A DNA stretch of 64,000 nt, taken from assembly GCF_028682455.1 (NCBI RefSeq), contig NZ_JANHLD010000001.1:558001-622000 (forward strand). Reading direction: 5' to 3'. Made by a program: the position numbers and the translations under genes. Origin of the DNA: Pseudomonas putida (lineage in GTDB: Bacteria; Pseudomonadota; Gammaproteobacteria; Pseudomonadales; Pseudomonadaceae). This document shows, in pieces, positions 54,662 to 62,980 of the stretch (within the stretch, counting starts at the first letter, position 1; each line of letters opens with the position of its first letter). The notes beneath the pieces were generated by a model, which worked only from the letters and a program-made list of their open reading frames with translations, made no database searches and was not told the DNA's origin.

Positions 54662-57172
54662 TCAGCCGTCGCGCAACACGGTGAGCGGGCTGGCATTGAG
54701 CGCCCGGCGGGTGCCATAGACCCCAGCCCCACCAACCAGCAGGGCGCCGATCACCGGCAACAGCAACAGCCAGGGGTGAGGGCTCCAGGTCAGGTCGAAG
54801 GCATAGCGGTACAGCAGCAGGGTAATCAGTTCGCAGCCAATGGCGGCAAGCAGCCCGCTGGCGGCCCCGAGCAGGCCGAATTCGATACGCCGGGCCTTGA
54901 TCAGCAGGGCCCGGCCAGCACCCAGGGCACGCAACAGCGCGCCTTGGCGAATGCGCTCATCCAGGTTTGCCTGCAAGCCTGCGAACAACACCGCAAGCCC
55001 GGCCGCCAGCACGAACAGCAGCACATATTCCACCGCCAGGGTGACCTGGGCGAGGATGCTGCGCAGTTGTTCGAGCAGGGCATCGACCTGCAGGATCGTC
55101 ACCGCAGGGAAGGCTCGGGACAGTGCCACCACTTGCTGGTCGTGGCCGGGGGCGAGGTAGAAACTGGTGAGGTAGGTGGTAGGCAGGTCTTGCAGGGTGC
55201 CAGGCTGGAAGATCATGTAGAAGTTGGGCTGGAAGCTGTCCCAGTTGACCGTGCGCAGGCTGGTGACCACGGCCTGGCGCTGCTGGCCACCGATGTTGAA
55301 GTTCAGTTGGTCGCCCAGCTTGAGCTTGAGGCTATGTGCCAGCTCGGTTTCCACCGACACACCGGGCAGGCCGTTGTCGGCCCCAGGGCTCGCCTGCCAC
55401 CACTGGCCTTCGCTCAAGGCGTTACCTGTTGGCAGGTCGGCGGCCCAGGTCAGGCTCAGGTCGCGTTGCACGGCACGATCGCCGGTGGACTCCTTGCTGA
55501 CGATCTGCTGTACGGCCTGGCCGTTGATGTCGGTCAGGCGACCGGGAATCACTGGGTACAGCGGCGCAGCTTCTGCGGAGAATTCGTTCAGGCGCTGGGC
55601 GAAACTGTTTTTGTCGTCAGGCAGGATGTTCAGGGCGAAATAGTTCGGCGCGTCCTTGGGCAGTTGGTTCTGCCAGGTATCGAGCAGCTCGGCACGCAGC
55701 AGGGCAATCAGGGCCATGGCCAGCAGGATCAGGCCAAAGGCCAGGGATTGCCCGGCTGCCGCCAGCGGGTGGCGGAGCAACTGGCCCAGGCCCAGGCGCC
55801 AGGCCAGTGGGGAGCCGGCGAGCATGCGGCGCAGGCTGCGCAGACCGAGCAACAGCAGGCCACCGAGCAGCACTGCCGCTACCAGGCCTCCACCCAGCAG
55901 AGCGAAGGTCAGCAGCAGGTCCAGGCTCAGGCGCCACATGATCAGGCCCAGGGCGAGCAGGGCGGCGCCGTACACCAGCCAACTGCTCGGGGGGACCGGC
56001 AACAGGTCGCGACGCAGCACGCGCAGGGGCGGCACACGGCCAAGTGCCGCCAGTGGCGGCAGGGCAAAGCCGGCCAGGGCCACCAGGCCGGTGGCGATAC
56101 CGGCCAGCGCAGGTGCCAGCCCGCCGGGTGGAATCTGCGCCGGCATCAAGCCTTGCAGCAACTTGAACAGGCCCAGCTGGGCCAGCCAGCCGAGCAGGGC
56201 GCCGCCCAGCGCCGCGAGGCTGCCGAGGATCGCCAGTTGCAGGCAGAACAGGCTCAGTGCCTGGCGCCGGGACAAGCCCAGGCAGCGCAACAGGGCGCTG
56301 GCATCGAAGCGGCGGGTTGCAAAGCGGCTGGCCGACAGGGCCACGGCCACGCCCGCCAGCAGCACGGCCACCAGGCTGGCCATGTTCAGGTAGCGCTCGG
56401 CCTTGCCCAGGGCGCCGCCGATCTGCTGGTTGCCGTCGCGTGAATCCTGCAGTCGCTGGTTTGGCGCCAACCCCTTGGTGACACTGTCCCGGTAGGTGGC
56501 AAGCGCCTCGGGCTCACCGCGCCACAAGTCGCGGTAGCTGACCCGGCTGCCGGGTTGCACCACGCCGGTGGCGTCGAGGTCGGCCAGGTTGATCAGTACC
56601 CGGGGCGTCAGGCTGTAGAAGTTGCCGGCGCGGTCCGGCTCGTAGGTCAGTACCCGGCTCATGCGCAGGGTTTTCATGCCGACGTCGATGCTGTCGCCGA
56701 CCTTCAGGTCCAGGGCTGCGAGCAAGCGCGGCTCGACCCAGGCCTCGCCGGGTGCCGGGCCACCGCCGCTGGTTTCGACGGCGTAGGGTTCGGGGGCACT
56801 GCGCAGCTCGCCGCGAAGCGGGTAGGCGTTGTCGGCGGCCTTGATGCTCGAGAGCTGAATGCCGTTGTCGGTGGCTATCACACTGGAGAATTCGACCACC
56901 TGGGCATGCTGCAGGCCGGCAGCCTTGCCCGAGGCGATCTGCTCGGGCTGGGCGGGTGAGCTGCCGCGCAGCACCAGGTCGGCGCCGAGGAATTCGGTGG
57001 CGCGCAGCAGCATGGCGCCGTTGAGGCGAGCGCCGAAATAACCGATTGCCGTGCTGGCGGCCACGGCGACCAGCAAGGCAAAGAACAGCACGCGCAGTTC
57101 ACCGGCGCGGGCATCACGCAGCAACTGGCGCACGGCCAGCGCCAGCAGGCGGAAAAACGGCAGGCGGGCCAT
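54662..57172 (-). CDS. ybbP: ABC transporter permease, YbbP-like
   Basis: An 836-aa FtsX-type permease with two large extracytoplasmic domains and about ten membrane segments: FFALLVAVAASTAIGYFGA near 31, the central cluster 265-500, and VEYVLLFVLAAGLAVLFAGL near 708 with the FtsX motif LDERIRQGALLRALGAGR. It starts one base into the stop of the ATPase gene (TGATG). With YbbA it forms a MacB/LolCDE-class exporter often found next to tesA; the cargo is unknown. Confidence 0.92.
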   Translation of the reverse strand: MARLPFFRLLALAVRQLLRDARAGELRVLFFALLVAVAASTAIGYFGARLNGAMLLRATEFLGADLVLRGSSPAQPEQIASGKAAGLQHAQVVEFSSVIATDNGIQLSSIKAADNAYPLRGELRSAPEPYAVETSGGGPAPGEAWVEPRLLAALDLKVGDSIDVGMKTLRMSRVLTYEPDRAGNFYSLTPRVLINLADLDATGVVQPGSRVSYRDLWRGEPEALATYRDSVTKGLAPNQRLQDSRDGNQQIGGALGKAERYLNMASLVAVLLAGVAVALSASRFATRRFDASALLRCLGLSRRQALSLFCLQLAILGSLAALGGALLGWLAQLGLFKLLQGLMPAQIPPGGLAPALAGIATGLVALAGFALPPLAALGRVPPLRVLRRDLLPVPPSSWLVYGAALLALGLIMWRLSLDLLLTFALLGGGLVAAVLLGGLLLLGLRSLRRMLAGSPLAWRLGLGQLLRHPLAAAGQSLAFGLILLAMALIALLRAELLDTWQNQLPKDAPNYFALNILPDDKNSFAQRLNEFSAEAAPLYPVIPGRLTDINGQAVQQIVSKESTGDRAVQRDLSLTWAADLPTGNALSEGQWWQASPGADNGLPGVSVETELAHSLKLKLGDQLNFNIGGQQRQAVVTSLRTVNWDSFQPNFYMIFQPGTLQDLPTTYLTSFYLAPGHDQQVVALSRAFPAVTILQVDALLEQLRSILAQVTLAVEYVLLFVLAAGLAVLFAGLQANLDERIRQGALLRALGAGRALLIKARRIEFGLLGAASGLLAAIGCELITLLLYRYAFDLTWSPHPWLLLLPVIGALLVGGAGVYGTRRALNASPLTVLRDG

Positions 57173-57855
57173 CAGGGCTCCAGCGGCGCGACCAGGTGGC
57201 CGGCGTCCAGGCGAATCAGACGACGGCAGCGTTGTGCCAGGCGTTCGTCATGGGTAACCAGTACCAGGGTGGTACCGCGTTCTTTGTTCAGTTCAAACAA
57301 CAAGTCGCTGATGCGCTCGCCGGTGTGGCTGTCCAGGTTACCGGTAGGTTCGTCGGCGAACAGTACCGCAGGCTCTGCGGCAAAGGCCCGGGCGATGGCC
57401 ACCCGTTGCTGCTCGCCGCCGGACAACTGGCGTGGTGAATGGCTCAGGCGCTGGCCCAGGCCGACTCGCTCCAGCAGGCTGCGGGCATGCTCGCGGGCAT
57501 CGCGGCGGCCGTCCAGCTCCAGGGGCAGCATCACGTTTTCCAGGGCGTTGAGGCTGTCGAGCAACTGGAACGACTGGAACACGAAGCCCACATGTTCGGC
57601 GCGAACCCGGGCGCGCTGGTCTTCATCCAGCGGGCCGAGGTCGTGGCCGGCCAGGGTCACCGAGCCTGCGCTGGGCAGGTCCAGGCCGGCCAGCAACCCC
57701 AGCAGGGTCGATTTGCCCGAGCCGGAGGCACCGACAATCGCCAGGCTGTCGCCTTGTTTCAATTCCAGGGAGAGTTCGTGCAGGATGGTCAGATCGCCTT
57801 CCGCGCTGGGAACCACTTTGCTAAGGTTCCGCGCAGTGAGAATGCTGGGGCCCAT
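57172..57855 (-). CDS. ybbA: ABC transporter ATPase, YbbA-like
   Basis: A 227-aa ATPase of the LolD/MacB class read from ATG 57855 (MGPSILTARNLS). Walker A is GASGSGKST near residue 41, the signature LSGGEQQRVAIARA near 145, Walker B VLFADEPTGNLDS near 166, and the switch His in VLVTHDERLA. It pairs with the permease gene immediately downstream and is divergent from tesA; the two start codons lie within the same CCATGG region. Confidence 0.93.
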   Translation of the reverse strand: MGPSILTARNLSKVVPSAEGDLTILHELSLELKQGDSLAIVGASGSGKSTLLGLLAGLDLPSAGSVTLAGHDLGPLDEDQRARVRAEHVGFVFQSFQLLDSLNALENVMLPLELDGRRDAREHARSLLERVGLGQRLSHSPRQLSGGEQQRVAIARAFAAEPAVLFADEPTGNLDSHTGERISDLLFELNKERGTTLVLVTHDERLAQRCRRLIRLDAGHLVAPLEP

Positions 57856-57865
57856 GGAGAATCCG

Positions 57866-58471
57866 ATGCGAGTGTGGTTATTGAGTGCTGGCCTGGCCTT
57901 GATGTGCATGGCCCAGGGCGCAGCAGCGGGTACCGTCTTGATTGTCGGCGATAGTATCAGTGCCGCTTTCGGCCTGGATACCCGCCAGGGCTGGGTTGCC
58001 TTGCTGGAGCAGCGGCTGAAGGCCGAGGGTTTCGACAGTAAAGTGGTCAATGCCTCGATCAGTGGCGACACCAGTGCCGGAGGCCAGGCGCGGCTGCCGG
58101 CGCTGCTTGCAGAGCACAAGCCGGAGCTGGTAGTGCTGGAGCTGGGGGGCAACGATGGCCTGCGTGGGCAGCAGCCTACGCAATTGCAACAAAATCTTGC
58201 CTCAATGATTGACCGTTCCCGCGAAGCGGGCGCCAAAGTCCTGCTGCTGGGCATGCGCCTGCCGCCCAACTATGGCGTGCGCTATACCACGGCCTTCGCC
58301 AAGGTCTACGAAAACCTGGCGAACGAAAAGCAGGTGCCGCTGGTGCCCTTTTTCCTTGAGGGGGTGGGCGGAGTGCCCGAGCTGATGCAGGCCGATGGCA
58401 TTCATCCGGGGCAGGGGGCGCAGGCAAGGTTGCTGGAAAATGCCTGGCCGCAACTAAAACCGCTGCTTTGA
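57866..58471 (+). CDS. tesA: Multifunctional esterase/thioesterase TesA
   Basis: A 201-aa periplasmic SGNH hydrolase. Signal peptide MRVWLLSAGLALMCMAQGAA, then block I VLIVGDSISAAFGL with the catalytic Ser, block II NASISGDTSAGG, block III LELGGNDGLRG and block V DGIHPGQGAQ with Asp and His. This matches E. coli TesA (thioesterase I / protease I / lysophospholipase L1). ATG 57866 has GGAG seven bases upstream; ATG 57854 would add four residues. Confidence 0.94.
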   Translation: MRVWLLSAGLALMCMAQGAAAGTVLIVGDSISAAFGLDTRQGWVALLEQRLKAEGFDSKVVNASISGDTSAGGQARLPALLAEHKPELVVLELGGNDGLRGQQPTQLQQNLASMIDRSREAGAKVLLLGMRLPPNYGVRYTTAFAKVYENLANEKQVPLVPFFLEGVGGVPELMQADGIHPGQGAQARLLENAWPQLKPLL

Positions 58472-58527
58472 CGCTTTTATAGTGACCGGCTTTCGGCTAA
58501 TGTTGCGCCCCCGATTTGGAGCCCCCG

Positions 58528-58818
58528 ATGCCGCGTCCCGCCTGGTCCCTGTATGCCTATCAATTGATCGAGCCTGACGAACAGCTTGACCTGTTCGCCT
58601 GCCAGGAGATCCGCGTCCATCTTGTGGCCCGCCAGCTTGAGCTTGGAGGCTCGGCCGACCGCACCCTGTGCGGCACGCTGTTGCCGGCCCAGCCGCGCTG
58701 GTCGACCGTCGAGCGCGGCATCTACCGCGACCGCCGCCTGTGCACACTGTGCCGGGCAATCCTCGATGCCCAGCGCCGTGGCACGCGGCCTGTCTGGCCG
58801 CAATTGGAAGTCGGCTGA
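58528..58818 (+). CDS. Hypothetical protein with CxxC, 96 aa
   Basis: A 96-aa protein from ATG 58528 with GGAG six bases upstream. It has Cys in FACQEI near 24, TLCGTL near 47 and DRRLCTLCRAIL near 70, which could bind zinc. Many Arg and Leu, no signal peptide. It follows tesA by 56 bases on the same strand. Family not recognised. Confidence 0.6.
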   Translation: MPRPAWSLYAYQLIEPDEQLDLFACQEIRVHLVARQLELGGSADRTLCGTLLPAQPRWSTVERGIYRDRRLCTLCRAILDAQRRGTRPVWPQLEVG

Positions 58819-58942
58819 TACAGGCTGATACAGCCTTTCATCCCCTCAATTGTCTTCAACTACCCCCGTCACTCCCGATTGTGCTGGGGGCGGTGTACAA
58901 TCGTCGACTTGACCTCAAATGAATTTGCGAAGGATTTCCCGG

Positions 58943-59914
58943 ATGTTGCCGCGCTTTCCCGCCGTCACCCGTTGCCTGTCCCTGGCCGCCCTGCTGGCGG
59001 CAGGTCCTGCTGCTGCGCTGGAGTTTCCCCTGCCACCGCCTGGTGAAGACGTCATTGGCCAGGTCCAGGTGATCAAGGCCAAATACGAAGACACCTTCGC
59101 CGATATCGGCACCGCCAACGACCTGGGCTATCTGGAAATGATCGCCGCCAACCCGGGCGTCGACCCCTGGTTGCCAGGCGCCGGCACCGAAATCATCCTG
59201 CCGACCCGCTTCATCCTGCCGCCAGGCCCGCGCGAAGGTATTGTCATCAACCTGGCCGAGTACCGCATGTACTACTACCCGAAAGGGCAGAACGTGGTGC
59301 ACACCTACCCGCTGGGTATCGGTCGTGAGGGCTGGGGCTCGCCCATCGCCAACACCAAGGTGACCGCCAAGACGCCAAACCCGACCTGGACGCCCCCTGC
59401 CTCGATCCGCAAGGAGCACGCCGAAGACGGTGACATCCTGCCGACCGTAGTGCCTGCTGGTCCGGATAACCCGTTGGGCCCGTTCAAGTTCACCCTGGGT
59501 GTGCCGGGCTACCTGATCCATGGCTCGAACAAGAAGTTCGGTATCGGTATGCGTACCAGCCACGGTTGCTTCCGCATGTTCAACAACAACGTGCTGGAGC
59601 TGGCCAAGATGGCCCCGGTCGGTGTAGCGGTGCGGATCATCAACGAGCCTTACAAGTTCGGTGTGAGTGCAGGCAAGGTTTACCTGGAAGCGCACACGCC
59701 TCTGGATGACAAAGGTGATCCGTCGGTGGTCGACAAGCACACTGCGGTGATCAACGCCTTGCTCAAGCGCGAAGATCTTGCCAACAACCTGCGCATGAAC
59801 TGGGACATGGTGCGTGATGTGGTCGCTGCCGAAGATGGCATGCCAGTGGAAATTGCCGTGCCGATCACTGCCCAGCAGCCAATGGTCTCGAGCGTACCGC
59901 TGGACATGCAGTAA
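58943..59914 (+). CDS. L,D-transpeptidase (ErfK/YbiS family)
   Basis: A 323-aa periplasmic enzyme. Signal peptide near the start (CLSLAALLAAGPAAA), a LysM-like segment (NDLGYLEMIAANPGVDPWLP) and the YkuD catalytic domain with YLIHGSNKKFGIGMRTSHGC followed by FRMFN, containing the His and the nucleophilic Cys. ATG 58943 is preceded by AAGGA at nine bases; ATG 58919 is possible and adds eight residues. Enzymes of this family link the C-terminal Lys of Braun-type lipoprotein to peptidoglycan; the gene is convergent with oprI, whose product ends in Lys. Confidence 0.9.
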   Translation: MLPRFPAVTRCLSLAALLAAGPAAALEFPLPPPGEDVIGQVQVIKAKYEDTFADIGTANDLGYLEMIAANPGVDPWLPGAGTEIILPTRFILPPGPREGIVINLAEYRMYYYPKGQNVVHTYPLGIGREGWGSPIANTKVTAKTPNPTWTPPASIRKEHAEDGDILPTVVPAGPDNPLGPFKFTLGVPGYLIHGSNKKFGIGMRTSHGCFRMFNNNVLELAKMAPVGVAVRIINEPYKFGVSAGKVYLEAHTPLDDKGDPSVVDKHTAVINALLKREDLANNLRMNWDMVRDVVAAEDGMPVEIAVPITAQQPMVSSVPLDMQ

Positions 59915-59933
59915 CCCTTTGCGTTGTTGCTCC

Positions 59934-59967
59934 CGAGGCCTGCCATTGTGCAGGCCTCGTCGTTTTT
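59934..59967 (+). terminator. Terminator of the L,D-transpeptidase gene
   Basis: CGAGGCCTGC (59934-59943) pairs with GCAGGCCTCG (59950-59959) around a 6-base loop, and a run of five T begins four bases later. A standard rho-independent terminator. Confidence 0.88.
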
Positions 59968-59992
59968 GCGGGATTACTTTCTTCGGGGCAAT

Positions 59993-60021
59993 AAAAAAGC
60001 CGACCCACAAGTGGGTCGGCT
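59993..60021 (-). terminator. Terminator of oprI
   Basis: On the minus strand AGCCGACCCA pairs with TGGGTCGGCT around a short loop and is followed by TTTTTT. It lies 25 bases after the oprI stop, as expected for a very abundant transcript. Confidence 0.93.
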
Positions 60022-60045
60022 CCAAATAACAATCCCGGGGGATTA

Positions 60046-60297
60046 TTACTTACGGCTGGCTTTGTCCAGCATGCGCAGAGCGCGCTCGTTGGCTTCGTCA
60101 GCGGTCTGTTGAGCTTTTTGAGCTGCAGCCAGAGCGTCGTCAGCTTTGCGATAGGCTTCATCGGCACGAGCTTGTGCACGAGCTGCTGCGTCTTCAGTAG
60201 CAGTCAGACGAGCTTCGGTTTCTTTGGATACGCTGCTGCAACCGGTAGCCAGAACTGCGGCCAGAGCCAGAGCAGAGAATTTCAGAACGTTGTTCAT
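60046..60297 (-). CDS. oprI: Major outer membrane lipoprotein OprI
   Basis: An 83-aa Braun-type lipoprotein. Signal [20 protein letters not shown] with lipobox ATGC, then an Ala-rich heptad coiled coil ([20 protein letters not shown]) that trimerises, ending ASRK. The C-terminal Lys is the attachment point to peptidoglycan. AAGGGGAA precedes ATG 60297. The gene is convergent with an L,D-transpeptidase gene. Codon use is strongly biased to preferred codons. Confidence 0.97.
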   Translation of the reverse strand: MNNVLKFSALALAAVLATGCSSVSKETEARLTATEDAAARAQARADEAYRKADDALAAAQKAQQTADEANERALRMLDKASRK

Positions 60298-60364
60298 CGT
60301 GTTCCCCTTCAAGGACTTTCTATTAAATAGCCATCTCTCAACAATGAGAAACTGACCGGCGTAC

Positions 60365-60392
60365 ATAGTACCCATTACTTGTAGTAAGTAAA
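60365..60392 (-). promoter_or_regulatory. Candidate oprI promoter
   Basis: On the minus strand TTTACT (60387-60392) and TACTAT (60365-60370) are 16 bases apart, about 68 bases upstream of the oprI ATG. Each box matches the sigma-70 consensus at four of six bases. Confidence 0.5.
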
Positions 60393-60805
60393 CTGACAGA
60401 GCGCAAGAACTGGAAAAAAAATGCGCTTGCGCTTGTGCCGCCACCGGGTTTTCTGGAAAACCGCCTGGACGCTGCCTGTACGGGCGTAAGAGAGTGTAGC
60501 AAACTTGCTTTTTGTTGAACTAAAGGTGACTTAAAGTGTCATCAAACGTCTTAGCACTACAACATCCGGCAACTGTACGGGCTGCTGTCGGCGGCCTGGT
60601 TCACCTGCTGCAAGTGCGTGATTTTTGCGACCAGTCGCCTTGAGTAACCGGGCCCTGGGCGCCTACTATTTGTACGTGCTCATTTGCCACAGAACGACCA
60701 TGCTGTTCTTGCTGTCCAACCGGGCACGGGGTGGCGTAGAGGTTTTTTCGCCGGACAAACATCGGTAAGGTAGGGGTCAGATCATAAGACCCGCGAGGAG
60801 TAGTG
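60393..60805. other. Gene-free stretch between oprI and the YjdJ-type gene
   Basis: About 410 bases without a supported gene. Both strands offer short frames only, with no ribosome sites and no family resemblance. It contains upstream regulatory sequence for the two divergent genes; no clear hairpin, repeat or tRNA was seen. Confidence 0.5.
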
Positions 60806-61087
60806 ATGAGCGAGGCGTTGTCCATCCACCATGACCAGGCTGGTCATCAGTTCGAGACCAGTGTGGACGGTCATCGTGCTTACCTGACCTACATGGACCT
60901 GGGTAAGCAAACCCTGGATATCTACCGCACCTTTGTTCCCAATGCGTTGCGGGGCCGGGGTATTGCCGCGGCGCTCACCGAGAAGGCGCTGCAGTATGCA
61001 GAAGACATGGGCTACACCGTGATTCCGTCATGCTCGTACGTGGAACGTTACATGGAGCGCCAGCAGCGGCACTCCACCAAGGCTTGA
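60806..61087 (+). CDS. GNAT-fold acetyltransferase, YjdJ type
   Basis: A 93-aa minimal N-acetyltransferase. RTFVPNALRGRGIAAALTEK holds the acetyl-CoA loop (RGRGIA), and VIPSCSYVERYM is the conserved C-terminal Cys segment of the YjdJ-type family. The start is ATG 60806 with GGAG seven bases upstream. Substrate unknown. A convergent long hairpin separates it from the DAHP synthase gene. Confidence 0.87.
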   Translation: MSEALSIHHDQAGHQFETSVDGHRAYLTYMDLGKQTLDIYRTFVPNALRGRGIAAALTEKALQYAEDMGYTVIPSCSYVERYMERQQRHSTKA

Positions 61088-61124
61088 GAATCGCGAAAGG
61101 CAGCCCTGGGCTGTCATTCAAAAG

Positions 61125-61167
61125 CACACACAAGAACGCCGGGCATTGCCCGGCGTTCTTGTGTGTG
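61125..61167. terminator. Long perfect palindrome between YjdJ-type gene and DAHP synthase
   Basis: A 43-base near-perfect palindrome: CACACACAAGAACGCCGGGC (61125-61144) mirrors GCCCGGCGTTCTTGTGTGTG (61148-61167), leaving at most a 3-base centre. On the minus strand it is followed by GCTTTTG. It likely terminates both convergent transcripts. Confidence 0.8.
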
Positions 61168-61171
61168 GCGC

Positions 61172-62248
61172 TCAGGCGCGGTTGCGCTTGGGCAACACGT
61201 CCTTGAGCTTGGCGTGCATGCTGCGCAGGGTCTTCTCGGTGGCGTCCCAGTCGATGCAGGCGTCGGTGATGGATACACCGTACTGCAGGTCGTCGAGGTT
61301 CTTCGGAATAGACTGGCAGCCCCAGTTCAGGTGGCTTTCGACCATCAGGCCGATGATCGACTGGTTGCCTTCGAGAATCTGGTTGGCAACGTTCTCCATC
61401 ACCAGTGGTTGCAGCGCCGGGTCCTTGTTGGAATTGGCGTGGCTGCAATCGACCATGATGTTCGGCTTGATCTTGGCCTTGGCCAGTGCCTGTTCGCACA
61501 GGGCGACGCTGACCGAGTCATAGTTCGGCTTGCCGTTGCCGCCGCGCAGAACCACGTGACCGTAGGCGTTGCCCTTGGTGGTGACGATCGACACGCCGCC
61601 TTCCTGGTTGATACCCAGGAAACGGTGGGGGCTGGAGACCGACTGCAGGGCATTGATGGCCACAGTCAGGCCACCATCGGTGCCGTTCTTGAAGCCCACT
61701 GCCGAGGACAGGCCGGAGGCCATCTCGCGGTGGGTCTGGGATTCGGTGGTGCGCGCGCCGATGGCCGACCAGCTGATCAGGTCCTGCAGGTACTGCGGGG
61801 AGATCGGGTCGAGGGCTTCGGTGGCGGTGGGCAGGCCCATCTCAGCCAGGTCCAGGAGCAGTTGGCGACCGATGTGCAGGCCGTCCTGGATCTTGAAGGA
61901 GTCGTCCAGGTACGGGTCGTTGATCAGGCCTTTCCAGCCGACGGTGGTGCGTGGCTTCTCAAAATACACGCGCATGACCAGGTAAAGGGTGTCGGACACT
62001 TCAGCGGCCAGGGCCTTGAGGCGTTCGGCGTACTCGTGGGCAGCCTTGATGTCGTGGATCGAGCAGGGGCCGATCACCACGAACAGGCGGTGGTCCTTGC
62101 CGTCGAGGATATTGCGCACCACTTCACGGCCCGCAGTCACGGTCTTGAGCGCAGTGGCGCTCAGGGGAATTTCCTTCTTGAGCTGATCGGGGGTGATCAA
62201 GGTCTCGTTGGAGGCAACGTTTAGGTCATCGATCGGTAAATCAGCCAT
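61172..62248 (-). CDS. 3-deoxy-7-phosphoheptulonate (DAHP) synthase, type I
   Basis: A 358-aa class I DAHP synthase (AroF/AroG/AroH type) that condenses phosphoenolpyruvate and erythrose 4-phosphate as the first step of aromatic amino acid synthesis. Signatures: VVIGPCSIHD with the metal-binding Cys, RVYFEKPRTTVGWKG, SWSAIGARTTESQTHREMAS, FKNGTDGG and MVDCSHANSNKD. The N-terminal extension typical of feedback-regulated forms is present; Tyr- or Phe-sensitivity cannot be decided by eye. Confidence 0.95.
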   Translation of the reverse strand: MADLPIDDLNVASNETLITPDQLKKEIPLSATALKTVTAGREVVRNILDGKDHRLFVVIGPCSIHDIKAAHEYAERLKALAAEVSDTLYLVMRVYFEKPRTTVGWKGLINDPYLDDSFKIQDGLHIGRQLLLDLAEMGLPTATEALDPISPQYLQDLISWSAIGARTTESQTHREMASGLSSAVGFKNGTDGGLTVAINALQSVSSPHRFLGINQEGGVSIVTTKGNAYGHVVLRGGNGKPNYDSVSVALCEQALAKAKIKPNIMVDCSHANSNKDPALQPLVMENVANQILEGNQSIIGLMVESHLNWGCQSIPKNLDDLQYGVSITDACIDWDATEKTLRSMHAKLKDVLPKRNRA

Positions 62249-62417
62249 CGTGTTACTCGTCAGGTCACGGGTGCCGGCCGCCAGCGATCCCCGTGCGGCG
62301 GAGCAGCATGATTGTACGCAGCGGGGAGCCGAACCTTAGCGCGTTACACCGTGGCTAGACAATGGGCAGAGCCCGCTTTCCTGCGTGTGAAAGCCCGCAG
62401 GGGCAGGGTTTTTGTCG

Positions 62418-62864
62418 TTAAATGAGAATCTGTCGGGTATGGGTGGCTTCAAGGCTTGCCTCGGAGAACTCGCCCGCGTGCACGCTGACCCATTGGCAGG
62501 CGAGGGTGTCGAGGTCGGGCGGGGTGGTTTCGTCGAGGGACTGCTGCTGGTAAAGATGCTGGATCTGGCAGACCTGCTCACTCATTCGCGCCCCGAACAG
62601 TGCCTGTTCATCGACAAAGGCAATGCCGACCCGATAGCCGTCCTGGTGTTTCTGGCACCAGGCCACATAGCCTGGGTAGCGTGCCGACTCACCGAGCGAG
62701 GGAATGAACATTTCAATGGCCATGCCCCGGCGGTAGGCGCGGGGGTGGTTGCAGGCGATACCGCCCAGGCTGATAGTGTGCAGGCGCTGGCGAAACAGGC
62801 TGGGTGACTGGCGTAGGGCCAGTTCGACCGGAACATCGTCCGGGTGTGTCAGGTATCCACGCAT
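62418..62864 (-). CDS. PilZ domain protein
   Basis: A 148-aa protein with a divergent PilZ domain: VPVELALRQ replaces the usual RxxxR start, TISLGGIACNHPRAYRRGM gives the S/D-x-S-x-G-G-like motif as ISLGG, and GYVAWCQKHQDGYRVGIAFV is the conserved central strand pair. PilZ proteins bind c-di-GMP, but the N-terminal arginines are not clear here, so binding is uncertain. Confidence 0.78.
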   Translation of the reverse strand: MRGYLTHPDDVPVELALRQSPSLFRQRLHTISLGGIACNHPRAYRRGMAIEMFIPSLGESARYPGYVAWCQKHQDGYRVGIAFVDEQALFGARMSEQVCQIQHLYQQQSLDETTPPDLDTLACQWVSVHAGEFSEASLEATHTRQILI

Positions 62865-62980
62865 GATCGACTCCGTGTCGATTTTTTGACCTTGTTCGCC
62901 TCAGTATAGTGAAGGTTGGAAAAGCGGTTGATTTGCGTGTCAAAAAAATGAACAAACAATAAGCAATCGAGGAGAGCAGC

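Noticed and set aside
54776..56443. 555-codon plus-strand frame inside the YbbP-like gene
   Set aside because: Gln/Ala-rich antisense artefact; the permease on the minus strand has clear membrane segments and FtsX motifs.
60601..60825. 74-codon minus-strand frame upstream of the YjdJ-type gene
   Set aside because: No ribosome site, overlaps the opposing gene's start, and no recognisable family.
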